A stretch of 64,000 bases of DNA from positions 849,287 through 913,286 of the forward strand of contig NZ_FLOB01000001.1 in the NCBI RefSeq assembly GCF_900089775.1, given 5' to 3'. The position numbers and the translations under genes are program-made. This DNA is from Marinomonas spartinae. Lineage in GTDB: Bacteria; Pseudomonadota; Gammaproteobacteria; Pseudomonadales; Marinomonadaceae. Below the pieces are notes generated by a model that did not search any database, was not told the DNA's origin, and saw only the letters and a list, made by a program, of their open reading frames with translations. Positions 26,005 through 35,445 of the stretch are shown piece after piece (the first letter of the stretch is position 1; the number at the start of each line of letters is the position of its first letter).

Positions 26005-26700
26005 TTAATGTTGGTAAGGTTTGAGAAAGGTGATCTCTAGCTTGTTCATGTTAGGGCCAAGATATTGGATAGTTTTCACCACTTTATTGTGTTTATTTAC
26101 CCAAAACTCGTTTTTAAATGAGACATTAAGTTTTGGGATGGTGACTGTTTCTTCAATATGGTGTGTTTTTTCTTGCCATAGCGGGGTGGTTAGTGTTTCG
26201 TAGCCTAGGTCTTTTTGTGTCACTTGGGCGATAAAGTTGTACCGAAAATTGGGTTGCCAATCGTAGGTTGCGTTCCATTCTTTTGGGGTAGTGTTGTAGG
26301 ATAATTTTTCGGTGTTAGGCGTGTTGATGCTAAGACTGGCTAAGTTGTCTTTTTTGAACCCCAAGGTCTTAACAATACGTCCCTTCTCTGTGGTGATCAT
26401 GACATTGTCTGTTGAAAGCCATGTTAATTGAGTATTATGACTTTTTTTATTCGTATCAGCAAAAGCGGCGACAACGAATGCCCTAGGGCCATTGTTCACT
26501 CTGAGGAAAATGCTTGCATAGGAGAGTTTTCGAATCTGTTCACTCGAGATTTGCGCATTAGTATTGGCATCCCAAGCGGCTTTCACGGTTGCTATATTGT
26601 CTCGAAATGCCTGGGCGCAACCAGTTAATAATAGGGGCAACACTAATAGCGTAGGTAATAGGTAGGCGATACTACGGTGGCTTGACCTATATCGATTCAT
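26005..26700 (-). CDS. yjbF: YjbF/GfcB-type outer-membrane lipoprotein
   Basis: A 231-aa lipoprotein with the lipobox LLLTGC (Cys ~28) after a hydrophobic signal. The mature part fits GfcB/YjbF: ISSEQIRKLSYASIFLRVNNGPRAFVVAAF, then WLSTDNVMITTEKGRIVKTLGF, a WQPNFRYNF segment, and a C-terminal EFWVNKHNKVVKTIQYLGPNMNKLEITFLKPY. The family acts with YjbG and YjbH in exopolysaccharide or group 4 capsule export. It is the first gene after an intrinsic terminator that separates it from yjbE, so its level may be set by read-through. Confidence 0.9.
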   Translation of the reverse strand: MNRYRSSHRSIAYLLPTLLVLPLLLTGCAQAFRDNIATVKAAWDANTNAQISSEQIRKLSYASIFLRVNNGPRAFVVAAFADTNKKSHNTQLTWLSTDNVMITTEKGRIVKTLGFKKDNLASLSINTPNTEKLSYNTTPKEWNATYDWQPNFRYNFIAQVTQKDLGYETLTTPLWQEKTHHIEETVTIPKLNVSFKNEFWVNKHNKVVKTIQYLGPNMNKLEITFLKPYQH

Positions 26701-26723
26701 ATAAAGAGTAACTTCCTAGTCAA

Positions 26724-26770
26724 TAAAAAAGACCTCACTGTTTAAGTCCGGTGCGCAAACTGCGAGGTCT
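26724..26770 (-). terminator. Intrinsic terminator/attenuator between yjbE and yjbF
   Basis: On the minus strand AGACCTC at 26764-26770 pairs with GAGGTCT at 26730-26736, with further pairing inside, followed by a run of six or more U residues (26724-26730). It lies 55 bp after the yjbE stop and 24 bp before the yjbF start, so it probably makes yjbE transcript more abundant than yjbFGH. Confidence 0.8.
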
Positions 26771-26824
26771 ATGGTTTCAGTGGAACACTATTAAAACGGG
26801 GTAGAAGCTATTGCCACTATGCCC

Positions 26825-27160
26825 TTAGTTCACTGTTCCAACTGTGCCTGATGTACCTGATGTGCCTGATGTTGCGTTATTGTTGTTGGTAGTTGTGGAA
26901 ATGGCCACACCCAGAGTCGCCGCAGCGGCAATGCCACCGACAGTAGCTGCAGTTCCAATTCCAAGTGCCCCAGCAGTTGTGCCTGCTACACCACCGCCAA
27001 CAGCACCGCCTGCGCCACCAACAGCACCGCCTGCGCCACCAGCAGCACCGCCTGCGCCACCACTACTAACTGAACCAGTGGCTGAGCCACCAGCATCTTG
27101 TGCGAACACTTGCCCCGTTGCACTCAGAGCAATGATCATTGCTAAAGTAAGTTTTTTCAT
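26825..27160 (-). CDS. yjbE: YjbE-like Gly/Ala-rich secreted protein
   Basis: A 111-aa protein with a clean signal peptide (MKKLTLAMIIALSATGQVFA-QD) and a mature part made almost entirely of Gly, Ala, Ser, Thr, Val and Asn: GGAGGA repeats in the middle, an Ala-rich hydrophobic segment, a TTTNNNN stretch and three SGTSGT/VGTV repeats at the end. Length, position and composition match E. coli YjbE/GfcA, the first gene of the yjbEFGH (gfcABCD) operon, whose exact role is unknown. The nucleotide repeats (CACCGCCTGCGCCACCAGCAG type) could vary in copy number. An open frame on the opposite strand is a by-product of this composition. Confidence 0.82.
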   Translation of the reverse strand: MKKLTLAMIIALSATGQVFAQDAGGSATGSVSSGGAGGAAGGAGGAVGGAGGAVGGGVAGTTAGALGIGTAATVGGIAAAATLGVAISTTTNNNNATSGTSGTSGTVGTVN

Positions 27161-27317
27161 AGGATTTCCTTATTAACTAACATCGATGTTGATATCTGCT
27201 TAAGTAAGCAAAATATCAAGAACCATTTTAGGGGAGATTTGATTACATTGTAAGCATCTAGCGTTATGTTCTTGGTAAAATTTTCTATTTTCGCTTTGCT
27301 TCTATTTGATTTGAGCG

Positions 27318-27346
27318 TTGCGTAATGTTTAAAGAGTATGGATAAT
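27318..27346 (+). promoter_or_regulatory. Predicted sigma-70 promoter for wza-wzb-wzc
   Basis: TTGCGT at 27318-27323 and GATAAT at 27341-27346 are separated by exactly 17 bp, a good match to the consensus spacing, about 120 bp upstream of wza. The predicted start site (~27353) falls inside a tandem pair of 20-bp repeats. The other half of this divergent spacer (27161-27310) has a TGCTTA-AG-TAAGCA palindrome near 27200. Confidence 0.55.
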
Positions 27347-27348
27347 AC

Positions 27349-27388
27349 TGCGCGTTATGTACTTTATTTGCGCGTTGTATGCTTTATT
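27349..27388 (+). repeat. Two tandem 20-bp repeats at the wza start site
   Basis: TGCGCGTTATGTACTTTATT (27349-27368) is followed directly by TGCGCGTTGTATGCTTTATT (27369-27388), 17 of 20 positions identical. The spacing of about two helical turns and the position over the predicted transcription start suggest adjacent sites for a regulator on one DNA face, presumably controlling exopolysaccharide export. The function is inferred. Confidence 0.6.
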
Positions 27389-27467
27389 TTCAGTGGGCCT
27401 AATTTCTAAATTGCTATGAGCAATATGGTCTTTCTCAGTGGACGATTGAATGAGTAAATGTTGAAGT

Positions 27468-28568
27468 ATGGTCCTGAAAAAAATTCTATTAGTCGCCTTG
27501 CTGCCGATTGTCTTAACGGGTTGTGCTGTCCCTGGTTCCCAGCTTAGTGTCAGTGATAAGCATATTGTTAATGAAAACGGCGTTAAAACATCTGATAACT
27601 TGTCCGATTTAGTCAGTGTGTACCCTTTAACGGCACAAAGCATTGCTAAATTTCAACCCGTGTTACCCAAAGCCGAAGCTAACCCCATGCTGGGTTTAGC
27701 GCTCGCTAAATACGAGTACAAAGTCGGGCCAGGGGATGTACTGAATGTGACCGTTTGGAACCATCCTGAGCTAACGATTCCTGCAGGTTCCTACCGTAGT
27801 TCTGCCGAGTCCGGGAACTCAGTTCATTCGGATGGCTCCATTTTTTACCCTTTTATTGGTAAGGTTTTCGTTCAAGGTAAGACCGTCAGAGAAATTCGCC
27901 AAGAAATTACTCACAGACTGGCTAAATATATTGAAAAACCACAAGTCGACGTAAGAGTAGCGGCCTTTCGCTCTCAAAAAGTTTACGTCACTGGGGCAAT
28001 AGACAAACCTAGTCAGCAACCTATAACTAATATCCCCCTAACCCTACTAGATGCGATTAACAATGCCGGTGGCTTGTCTAAAGATGCAGATTGGCGCCAT
28101 GTGACCATTACCCATGATGGTAAAGAAGAAGCGGTGTCTCTTTACGCGCTAATGCAGCGTGGTGATCTTATGCAGAATCACTTGTTGCGTGCTGGGGATA
28201 TTGTTCACGTGCCACGTAATGATTCGCAAAAAGTCTTTGTTATGGGAGATGTAAAAGACCCTAAGTTGTTGAAGATTGATCGTGCGGGGATGAGCTTAAC
28301 CGAAGCCTTAAGTAGTGTGGGTGGCATTAATGAACTATCTGCTGATGCGACGGGAGTGTTTGTCATTCGTAGTACCAAGGGGAAATCAAAGGGCATTGCT
28401 GATATTTATCAGTTGAATATTAAAGATGCCGCTGCGCTAGTGATTGGGACTGAGTTTGAATTAAAACCCTATGATATCGTTTATGTCACGGCAGCTCCGA
28501 TTGCTCGATGGAACCGTGTTATCAGTTTATTATTACCGACAATCAACGGCTATAATAGTGTGCCTTAA
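27468..28568 (+). CDS. wza: Outer-membrane polysaccharide export lipoprotein Wza
   Basis: Forms the octameric outer-membrane channel for capsule or exopolysaccharide. The 366-aa protein has a lipobox LTGC (Cys19) after the signal, the Poly_export domain ([22 protein letters not shown] around residue 85, then [30 protein letters not shown]), and two SLBB domains ([14 protein letters not shown] and [15 protein letters not shown]). The C-terminal amphipathic segment [15 protein letters not shown] would line the pore as in E. coli Wza. It is the first gene of wza-wzb-wzc, divergent from yjbE. Confidence 0.96.
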   Translation: MVLKKILLVALLPIVLTGCAVPGSQLSVSDKHIVNENGVKTSDNLSDLVSVYPLTAQSIAKFQPVLPKAEANPMLGLALAKYEYKVGPGDVLNVTVWNHPELTIPAGSYRSSAESGNSVHSDGSIFYPFIGKVFVQGKTVREIRQEITHRLAKYIEKPQVDVRVAAFRSQKVYVTGAIDKPSQQPITNIPLTLLDAINNAGGLSKDADWRHVTITHDGKEEAVSLYALMQRGDLMQNHLLRAGDIVHVPRNDSQKVFVMGDVKDPKLLKIDRAGMSLTEALSSVGGINELSADATGVFVIRSTKGKSKGIADIYQLNIKDAAALVIGTEFELKPYDIVYVTAAPIARWNRVISLLLPTINGYNSVP

Positions 28569-28602
28569 CATATCTTTGATGCTTAATAAAAGGGTATAGC
28601 GC

Positions 28603-29049
28603 GTGTTTGATAAAATATTAGTGGTTTGTGTTGGGAATATCTGTCGTTCGCCCACTGGCGAGGCACTATTAAAACAGTTGATGCCAGACAAACTCATTTC
28701 TTCGGCGGGATTAGCTGTTGAAAAAAATGGTTTATCAGGCCATTCGGCGGACTCTATGGCACTGAGTGTGGCGAAAAAGCATGACTTGCTGTTCAGCGAA
28801 CATAAAGCGAGACAGCTGACCCCATCTTTATGTCTAGAATCTGATTTAATTTTGGTAATGGAAAAACAGCATTTAGAGTGGTTGACTCAGTTATCTCCTG
28901 AGTCGCGGGGTAAGGCGATGTTATTTAGCCAATGGCTGGATCAGTCTGATATTGCTGACCCCTATCACAAAAGTGAAGTTTTTTTTGAGGAGACCTTTAA
29001 GGCTTTGTCTTTGTCTGCTAAAGCTTGGGCAAGAAAACTGTCCTCTTAA
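28603..29049 (+). CDS. wzb: Low-molecular-weight protein-tyrosine phosphatase Wzb
   Basis: Dephosphorylates the Wzc kinase and so allows its cycling during polysaccharide polymerisation and export. The 148-aa protein has the catalytic P-loop C-x5-R at Cys9-Arg15 (CVGNICRS) and the general-acid aspartate Asp119 in DPYHKS. SSAGLAV and GHSADSMALSVAKKHDL are family landmarks. Translation starts at GTG 28603. It lies 34 bp after wza and 78 bp before wzc, giving the standard order of the export operon. Confidence 0.95.
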   Translation: MFDKILVVCVGNICRSPTGEALLKQLMPDKLISSAGLAVEKNGLSGHSADSMALSVAKKHDLLFSEHKARQLTPSLCLESDLILVMEKQHLEWLTQLSPESRGKAMLFSQWLDQSDIADPYHKSEVFFEETFKALSLSAKAWARKLSS

Positions 29050-29127
29050 CTTGCTGAGTATTTTTTATTAAACATTCATAACGTTCATTTTTCTGATAGC
29101 GCGTTATTAAAGAAAAGGTCTTCATTA

Positions 29128-31317
29128 ATGAGTCTGCAGTCTATTTCGGGTACGACAAACAAAGAAAACGATGAGATTGATTTAACTAAGCTGCTTGGTT
29201 CTTTACTGGATGCCCGTTGGTTTATCCTCTTGATCACCTGCTTGTTTGTATCGGGTGGTGTGGCATTCGCTCTATTGTCTACACCCATTTATAAAGCCGA
29301 TGCGTTGATTCAAGTTGAGAAAAAAGACTCTGGCGTGTCTTCTTTGCTGGGAGATTTGGGTGGACTAGCGGGATCATTAGATCGTGGTGACAAAGCTGAG
29401 GCAGAGATTGCCATTATTAAATCTCGAACCATTTTGAAGAAGACGGTTGAGAAACTGCATTTAAATATAGTAATGCACCCGATTTATTTTCCTATCGTTG
29501 GTAAAGGCATTGCACGACTTTCTCATCAACAGATTGAAGGAGAGGTGAGTCGCTTTGAAGTGCCATCAGATAAAGTTGGGGAGGCTTTTGAATTATCGGT
29601 ACTTGATCCTGCTGGACGGACCTATGCCTTATCTTTCGATGGCAAGGTGATTTTATCTGGAGCTGTGGGTCAGCTGGTAAAACAGGGGCCGTATACAATC
29701 CGAGTGGATGCGTTGGATGCCCATAAGGGGGATCGCTTCACATTAACCAAAATCACTGACTTTTCTGCGATCGAGTCACTTGCGAGAGTGTTGTCTGTTA
29801 GTGAACGGGGGCAAAAAACGGGTATCTTGACCTTATCAATATCAGGTGAAAATAAAGCTCAACTGACTGATATTTTAAATGATATAAGCCAAAACTATTT
29901 TTTACAAAATGTCGATAGAAACTCCGAAGAGGCTGAGCAGAGTTTAGTGTTTTTGCGCAAACACTTACCAACGGTCAGAAAAAAACTTGATAATGCTGAA
30001 AATAAACTAAACGATTATCGCGAAAAGAATGATTCAATCGATTTAAGCTTAGAAGCGAAAGGTACCCTGCACTCTATGGTGGAGCTTGAATCGAAGCTTA
30101 ATGACTTAACCTTTAAAGAAAATGAGATGAGTAAGCTGTATACAAAAGACTATCCAGCCTATAAATCTTTGCTACAAAATCGCGAAACCTTGCTAAAGGA
30201 AAAAGCCAAGTTAAATGATAAAATTCAGAAGATGCCACAAACACAGCGTGTGATTTTGAATATGAAACGTGATGTAGAGATCAATCAAGAAATCTATATT
30301 CGTCTATTAAATAAAATCCAAGAGTTGAGTGTGGTGAAGGCGGGCACCGTTGGCAATGTACGCATTCTAGATACGGCTCAAGCTTATCCTAATCCTATAA
30401 AACCTAAAAAATCTTTGATTGTTGTAGTGTCAATGATGCTGGGCTTGATGTTGTCTGTTGGTACCGTTTTAGTTCGCATGGCGTTGCATAAAGGGATACA
30501 AAGTGCTGAAGAAATTGAGACCTTAGGTTTGCCTGTGTATGCCAGTGTTCCTAAGTCTGAGGCGCAAGAGAAGTTATCTGATAAGCTTTTGTTTAAGCAG
30601 CAAAGAAAGCGCCTGACGAGCAAAGGGCTTCATGTGAAAGACATACTACTGGCTGAAGCGAACCCGACAGATTTATCAGTGGAAGCATTACGAGGTTTAC
30701 GGACCAGTCTTCACTTTGCCATGCTGGAAGCGAAAAATAATATTGTCATGATTACAGGGCCTGCACCGAGTATCGGTAAGTCATTCATTTCTTCTAACTT
30801 TGCCGCTGTTGCGGCAAAAACAGGTCAAAAGGTCTTGCTTGTTGATGCGGATATGCGTAAGGGCTATTTGCATAAACAGTTTGGACTTACCAGTGAAAAT
30901 GGATTATCGGACTTTTTAAGTGGTAAAAAGCAAGAACATGACGTGATTCGTGATACCGAAATAGAGAATTTGCATCTTGTTGTGAAAGGTCAAGTTCCAC
31001 CTAACCCTTCGGAATTACTAATGCACCAGCGATTTAGGACATTTTGTGAATGGGCTTCAGCAAACTATGACCTTGTACTGATCGATACGCCGCCGATTCT
31101 TGCGGTAACCGATGCCAGTATTATAGGAGCTTTTGCCGGCACCACCTTAATGGTTGGCCGTTTTAACCAAAATACCTTGAAAGAAATTGAAGTATCTTAT
31201 CGACGCTTTGAACAGGTTGGTGTGGATGTGAAAGGCTTTATTCTCAACGCGGTAGAGAAGAAAGCGGGTAATGGTTACGGTTACTATAATTACGAGTATA
31301 AGAGTGATAAAAGCTAG
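29128..31317 (+). CDS. wzc: Polysaccharide co-polymerase / BY-kinase Wzc
   Basis: An inner-membrane tyrosine autokinase (729 aa) controlling chain length and export with Wza. The N-terminal Wzz domain follows TM1 (~31-52); a coiled-coil-rich periplasmic part reaches TM2 (~430-450). The cytoplasmic kinase domain has Walker A GPAPSIGKS (Lys551), Walker A' VLLVDADMRKG (Asp573/575) and Walker B VLIDTPPIL. The C-terminal tyrosine cluster is Tyr717, 719, 720, 722 and 724 (YGYYNYEY), the usual autophosphorylation sites and Wzb substrates. It ends the operon at a REP-like inverted repeat. Confidence 0.95.
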   Translation: MSLQSISGTTNKENDEIDLTKLLGSLLDARWFILLITCLFVSGGVAFALLSTPIYKADALIQVEKKDSGVSSLLGDLGGLAGSLDRGDKAEAEIAIIKSRTILKKTVEKLHLNIVMHPIYFPIVGKGIARLSHQQIEGEVSRFEVPSDKVGEAFELSVLDPAGRTYALSFDGKVILSGAVGQLVKQGPYTIRVDALDAHKGDRFTLTKITDFSAIESLARVLSVSERGQKTGILTLSISGENKAQLTDILNDISQNYFLQNVDRNSEEAEQSLVFLRKHLPTVRKKLDNAENKLNDYREKNDSIDLSLEAKGTLHSMVELESKLNDLTFKENEMSKLYTKDYPAYKSLLQNRETLLKEKAKLNDKIQKMPQTQRVILNMKRDVEINQEIYIRLLNKIQELSVVKAGTVGNVRILDTAQAYPNPIKPKKSLIVVVSMMLGLMLSVGTVLVRMALHKGIQSAEEIETLGLPVYASVPKSEAQEKLSDKLLFKQQRKRLTSKGLHVKDILLAEANPTDLSVEALRGLRTSLHFAMLEAKNNIVMITGPAPSIGKSFISSNFAAVAAKTGQKVLLVDADMRKGYLHKQFGLTSENGLSDFLSGKKQEHDVIRDTEIENLHLVVKGQVPPNPSELLMHQRFRTFCEWASANYDLVLIDTPPILAVTDASIIGAFAGTTLMVGRFNQNTLKEIEVSYRRFEQVGVDVKGFILNAVEKKAGNGYGYYNYEYKSDKS

Positions 31318-31320
31318 TAT

Positions 31321-31371
31321 TGTATGTCGCGACTTTATGCCGACATTGTCGGGCTAAAGTCGCGACATACA
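31321..31371. repeat. REP-like 25-bp inverted repeat between wzc and astB
   Basis: Arms 31321-31345 and 31347-31371 are complementary over 25 bp except for two positions, around a one-base centre. It begins 4 bp after the wzc stop and lies between convergent genes. The core (GTCGCGACTTTA/TAAAGTCGCGAC with CCGACA) resembles the palindromes of the 13.3-kb array in layout. A small TGGCTAAAGCCA hairpin follows at 31380-31391. It probably limits transcription from both sides or protects mRNA ends. Confidence 0.8.
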
Positions 31372-31402
31372 AGCTTTCAATGGCTAAAGCCACCTACTAG
31401 TA

Positions 31403-32770
31403 CTAGCGCTGGAAGTCATAAACCGAGCCCAGTTCTAGTATCTTCGTTAACTCATCCAGCGCGGTTCTGCTTTCGATCAGAAGTTGTGGATCTGCTAGGT
31501 CTTTTTCATTCAGTTCGTCTCGATAGTGTTTGTCTACCCAATTGTTTAATGTTTCAAACAATGTGCTTGTCATTAGGGTTGCGGGGTTTATTGCGTTTTG
31601 CTCTGCTTGGGTTAAGGCAATTCGTAGACGCAAGCACGCAGGGCCTCCGCCGTTGCTCATGCTTTGTTTTAAATCAAAGACTTTGACTTCTTTGATTGGT
31701 GATTGGTGACTACTTACTAATTCATTAAGATAAGCCCATACGGCCGAGTTGCTTTCACACTCTCCTGGGACAACTAATACCATGTCGTTTTCGTCATGGC
31801 TGAGTAATTGGCTGTTGAATAGATAGGATTGAATGCAGTCTTCTACCGAGACGGCGCTACTCGGTACTTCAATCAAATGAAATTTTGAGGCCCGATCTCC
31901 CCACGCGCTTAATAAATCCTGTTTCATTTTGGCGCTATCAAGAAAAGCTTCTTGGTGATAAAAGTGCGCGTTACGATTTCCTACAGCAATCACGTCGTTA
32001 TGAAAAACCCCTGCATCTATCACATCTGGGTTTTGTTGGGCATAGACGACCTGGCTTGTGGTTAACCCGTTTTTATGCAAACCGTGCAGGCGAGCAATGG
32101 CTTGAGAGGCTTCTAAGGTATGGCGAGCAGGAAACTTAGCGGGTTTAGGTGCCGCCTGGTTAAAAGCTTCCATACCATAAACAAAAAACTCTATTCCTTG
32201 TTCGCCATAGTCATGGCAAAAACGAGTGTGGTTGGCGGCCCCTTCGTCGCCAAAATGATCCACACTTGGCAGAGCGGGGTGATGGACGAAATGTTGTTCG
32301 TTGTTAAAGGTGGCTTGTAAAATCGCCCCGGTGGTTTCGTGTTCGATAGACCGATGGAATTTATTCACTAAATTAGCTGGCGTAAAATGTACTTTTCCAT
32401 CTTGTGTGTCGCCACTTGGGGAGACTGTCGCGGCATTGGCGGTCCACATACAGGACGCTGAGCTAACGGCAGCCAGTAGTTTAGGCACTTGTTTAGCGGC
32501 TTTTTCTAAAATAGCCGCATCGCTTCCGGTAAAGCCAAGCTTTCGCAAGGTGGAGATATGGGGGCGCTCATGGGGAGCGAGGACGCCCTGTAGGAAGCCC
32601 ATATCCGCCAAGGCTTTCATTTTGATTAAACCCTGCTTTGCGGCGGCTTTTGGGTTGGATGGTTTGGCTGAATTGTTAAATGAGGCGATATTGCCAAAAG
32701 ACAGGCCGCTGTAATTGTGGGTTGGGCCCACTAAACCATCAAAATTTGCTTCTGTCGCCTTATTCATCAT
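31403..32770 (-). CDS. astB: N-succinylarginine dihydrolase
   Basis: The second step of the arginine succinyltransferase pathway: N2-succinylarginine to succinylornithine, 2 NH3 and CO2. The 455-aa protein starts [23 protein letters not shown] after two adjacent Met codons. The pentein-fold catalytic residues are visible as His in [12 protein letters not shown] and Cys in [10 protein letters not shown]; the [16 protein letters not shown] stretch is conserved in the family. GAGG precedes the start. It is the last gene of the minus-strand operon aruF-aruG-astD-astB. The usual astE is not downstream here. Confidence 0.95.
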   Translation of the reverse strand: MMNKATEANFDGLVGPTHNYSGLSFGNIASFNNSAKPSNPKAAAKQGLIKMKALADMGFLQGVLAPHERPHISTLRKLGFTGSDAAILEKAAKQVPKLLAAVSSASCMWTANAATVSPSGDTQDGKVHFTPANLVNKFHRSIEHETTGAILQATFNNEQHFVHHPALPSVDHFGDEGAANHTRFCHDYGEQGIEFFVYGMEAFNQAAPKPAKFPARHTLEASQAIARLHGLHKNGLTTSQVVYAQQNPDVIDAGVFHNDVIAVGNRNAHFYHQEAFLDSAKMKQDLLSAWGDRASKFHLIEVPSSAVSVEDCIQSYLFNSQLLSHDENDMVLVVPGECESNSAVWAYLNELVSSHQSPIKEVKVFDLKQSMSNGGGPACLRLRIALTQAEQNAINPATLMTSTLFETLNNWVDKHYRDELNEKDLADPQLLIESRTALDELTKILELGSVYDFQR

Positions 32771-32861
32771 GACCTCAAAAAAGTCGTTATTAGCGGTGTT
32801 GAATGATTACGGGGTGTCATCATTCATTGTTTAAAAACCTATTATTTAGAGAACCCTTGTT

Positions 32862-34334
32862 TTAAAGGGTGATACCAAAAGCGAGTTTTTCCGGCATCGC
32901 TAGACTATCTGCCTCTATGCTCGCAACAGGGTACGCGCAATAGTCTGCTGCGTAGTAAGCACTTGCTCTGTGGTTGCCACTGGCACCTGTTCCACCAAAT
33001 GGGGCATTACTGGATGCGCCGGTGGTTTGGCGATTCCAATTGATGATGCCTGCTCGACTATGTTGTAGGAACCACTCATATTCGCTTTTATCATCAGACA
33101 AAATGCCAGCAGACAAGCCAAATTGTGTGTTATTGGCAATAACCATGGCGTCGTCTAATGAGTCATAACGGATGACCGTGAGTAACGGACCAAAGTATTC
33201 TTGATCCGGTAGCGTGTCTTGTATGTTGGTGGCGTCAATAATACCCGGTGTGACAAACCCTGTGTGGCTATCTCCTCGTGTCATGTCAAGCAAGGATACG
33301 GCCCCGAGCTTGATTAACTGGTTATAGGCTTGCATCAAATCATCCGCCGCTTGTGCCGAGACAATGGGGCCCATAAAGGGTTGCTGTTCTGCATCGTAAC
33401 GGTCGATCAGTAGGGCTTTGGTGGCAGTGATCAATTGTTCAAGAATGGCATCGCCAGTGTTACCTTTTGGTAGTAAAAGTCGTCGCGCACAGGTGCAGCG
33501 TTGTCCCGCTGAAATAAAGGCGGATTGGAGTATTTCATGCACCGCAGCACGTTGGTCGCTGATTTTGTCTGAAACAAGTAGGGAGTTATTGCCACCCATC
33601 TCAAGGGCTAATATTTTTCCCGGATGACCCGCAAAGCCTTTATGAAGAATATGGCCGACTTGTGGGCTACCTGTGAAAAATAAACCATCGATCCCTGAAT
33701 GATTGGCTAATGCTACCCCTGTATCACGTTCCCCTTGGACAAGGTTGAGAACTCCTGCTGGTAAGCCGGCTTTTTCCCAGAGCTGAACAATCAGATCCGA
33801 TGTGGCTGGTGCTTGTTCGCTCGGCTTGAAAACGATGGTATTACCGGCAATGAGGGCAGGGACAATGTGACCATTAGGTAGGTGCCCTGGAAAGTTGTAA
33901 GGACCAAATACTGCGACCACACCATGGGGGCGATGCCGCAAACGGGCCGTCGCTCCTGGCATGGAGGTGGTTTTCTCGCCAGTACGTTCCTCATAAGCTT
34001 GCTTAGAGATAGCCACTTTACCGACCATTGCTGCAGCTTCGGTTCGGGTTTCCCAAATGGGTTTGCCCGTTTCACGGCTAATCAACGTCGCGATGTCTTC
34101 ACTGTGTGTTTTTACCAGACTGGCAAACGTATCGATGATGGCTAGACGTTCACTTATAGGACGATTTGCCCAAGCAGGGAATACGTGACGAGCCGCCTTG
34201 ATGGCATCATTAATCTGGTTGGTTGTTGCGCTATGGGCTTCCCATACGAGGCTCGCATCGGCGGGGTCAATTGAGCGTAATAAAGCCCCTTCGCCTTTCG
34301 TCCATTGTCCGTTGATGTAATGTGCTTGTTTCAT
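32862..34334 (-). CDS. astD: Succinylglutamate-semialdehyde dehydrogenase
   Basis: An NAD-dependent aldehyde dehydrogenase (490 aa) that oxidises N-succinylglutamate semialdehyde, the fourth AST step. The start at 34334 is preceded by AAGGAG at 8-nt spacing; an in-frame upstream extension to 34430 has no homology and would run into aruG. Motifs: FGPYNFPGHLPNGHIVPALIAGN, VFKPSEQAP, FTGSPQVGHILH, the base in ALEMGGNNSLLV, and the catalytic cysteine in SAGQRCTCARRLLLP. The C-terminal APFGGTGASGNHRASAYYAADYCAYPVAS is typical of AstD. Confidence 0.95.
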   Translation of the reverse strand: MKQAHYINGQWTKGEGALLRSIDPADASLVWEAHSATTNQINDAIKAARHVFPAWANRPISERLAIIDTFASLVKTHSEDIATLISRETGKPIWETRTEAAAMVGKVAISKQAYEERTGEKTTSMPGATARLRHRPHGVVAVFGPYNFPGHLPNGHIVPALIAGNTIVFKPSEQAPATSDLIVQLWEKAGLPAGVLNLVQGERDTGVALANHSGIDGLFFTGSPQVGHILHKGFAGHPGKILALEMGGNNSLLVSDKISDQRAAVHEILQSAFISAGQRCTCARRLLLPKGNTGDAILEQLITATKALLIDRYDAEQQPFMGPIVSAQAADDLMQAYNQLIKLGAVSLLDMTRGDSHTGFVTPGIIDATNIQDTLPDQEYFGPLLTVIRYDSLDDAMVIANNTQFGLSAGILSDDKSEYEWFLQHSRAGIINWNRQTTGASSNAPFGGTGASGNHRASAYYAADYCAYPVASIEADSLAMPEKLAFGITL

Positions 34335-34401
34335 AGGAGTGGCTCCTTGATGTAAAAAATGTCTCATTGTATTGTTATTGGTCAATTTGTTTTTGCAGTG
34401 G

Positions 34402-35445
34402 CTAATAGCCGCCATGTGGTGATAACTCAACCACGCGGACTGGATCTTTTGGTTCGACCAATAAATGCTTTGCTTCCTCTTCGGTTAATACGATACCGCC
34501 ATGGGGTGGTGTGGGGCGCTGGATTAAAATGCAGCGGTAGTCTGCTAACTTGACATTGGCAACCAAGTAATACGTGCCCGTTCCTGCTTCTTTTACCTCG
34601 CCAATGGTTGCAAGATACAAACGGCTATCACGTACGGCACGAATATCACGAACTCGGGCCTCCAATGTTGGGCCACCATCAAAAATATCCACATAGTTTT
34701 CGTAGCGAAAACCTTCTTGTTCGAGTAAATGACGAGCGGGCACGGTATTTTTATGGACTTTACCCAGTACGTTACGGGCTTCTGGTGTGAGCAAGTTCAC
34801 ATAGACTGGGTTGTTTGGCATCAGCTCAGCAATAAATTGCTTGCTGCCAAGAGCGGTGAGTTCGTCAGCCCGCTCAAAATCGATAGAGAAAAAATGACGG
34901 CCAAGGCTTTCCCACAGAGGTGACACCCCATTTTCATCGCAAATGCCACGCATCTCAGCGAAAATTTTGTCAGTAAAGCGTTCCGAAAATTGGGCCAAGA
35001 ACATAAATCGAGACTTAGACAGCAGCTGACCATTTTTGGAATGTCGATAGTCTTCTTCTAAAAATAAGGTACAGATTTCGCTAAATCCGGTGAAATCATT
35101 ATTGAGAACTAAGGTTGGCATAATGTTATGCACTCCCAGTTCTCTCGACGAATGTGTAATGGTGCCTAAGTGATAACTGTAGAAAGGTTCGTCTAAGCCT
35201 ACCGCGCCTAATAACCCCGTCGTTCCCACAATGTCACCTGTGTCCGTGTCTTCGAGCACCATGAGGTAGTCTTCATCATTTGGTTTATCAATGACGTCTT
35301 TGTTGAATGAGCCTGTTGCTTTGTCAATTTTACGCTGCAAACTTTCTTCATCAGCAATTAATGAGGTAAATCCTATGCCTGTTTTTTCGGCTAAACGATA
35401 GAGTGACTTTAGGTCATCTTGATGAATGGGACGTATCACCATCAT
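34402..35445 (-). CDS. aruG: Arginine N-succinyltransferase, AruG/AstA-type subunit
   Basis: Transfers succinyl from succinyl-CoA to arginine (and ornithine in some species), the first AST step. The 347-aa GNAT-like protein has the family blocks IRPIHQDDLKSLYRLAEKTGIGFTSL, FYSYHLGTITHSSRELGVHN, GKVHKNTVPARHLLEQEGF and FDGGPTLEARVRDIRAVRDSRL. It follows a paralogue (aruF) by 99 bp and precedes astD by 67 bp. The pair matches the heteromeric AruF/AruG enzyme described in pseudomonads rather than the single AstA of E. coli. Two adjacent ATGs leave the start ambiguous by one residue. Confidence 0.93.
   Translation of the reverse strand: MMVIRPIHQDDLKSLYRLAEKTGIGFTSLIADEESLQRKIDKATGSFNKDVIDKPNDEDYLMVLEDTDTGDIVGTTGLLGAVGLDEPFYSYHLGTITHSSRELGVHNIMPTLVLNNDFTGFSEICTLFLEEDYRHSKNGQLLSKSRFMFLAQFSERFTDKIFAEMRGICDENGVSPLWESLGRHFFSIDFERADELTALGSKQFIAELMPNNPVYVNLLTPEARNVLGKVHKNTVPARHLLEQEGFRYENYVDIFDGGPTLEARVRDIRAVRDSRLYLATIGEVKEAGTGTYYLVANVKLADYRCILIQRPTPPHGGIVLTEEEAKHLLVEPKDPVRVVELSPHGGY

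Noticed and set aside
26844..27176. Plus-strand proline/alanine-rich ORF
   Set aside because: It is antisense to yjbE, whose signal peptide, position and composition match YjbE; the proline-rich frame is the complement of the Gly/Ala repeats.
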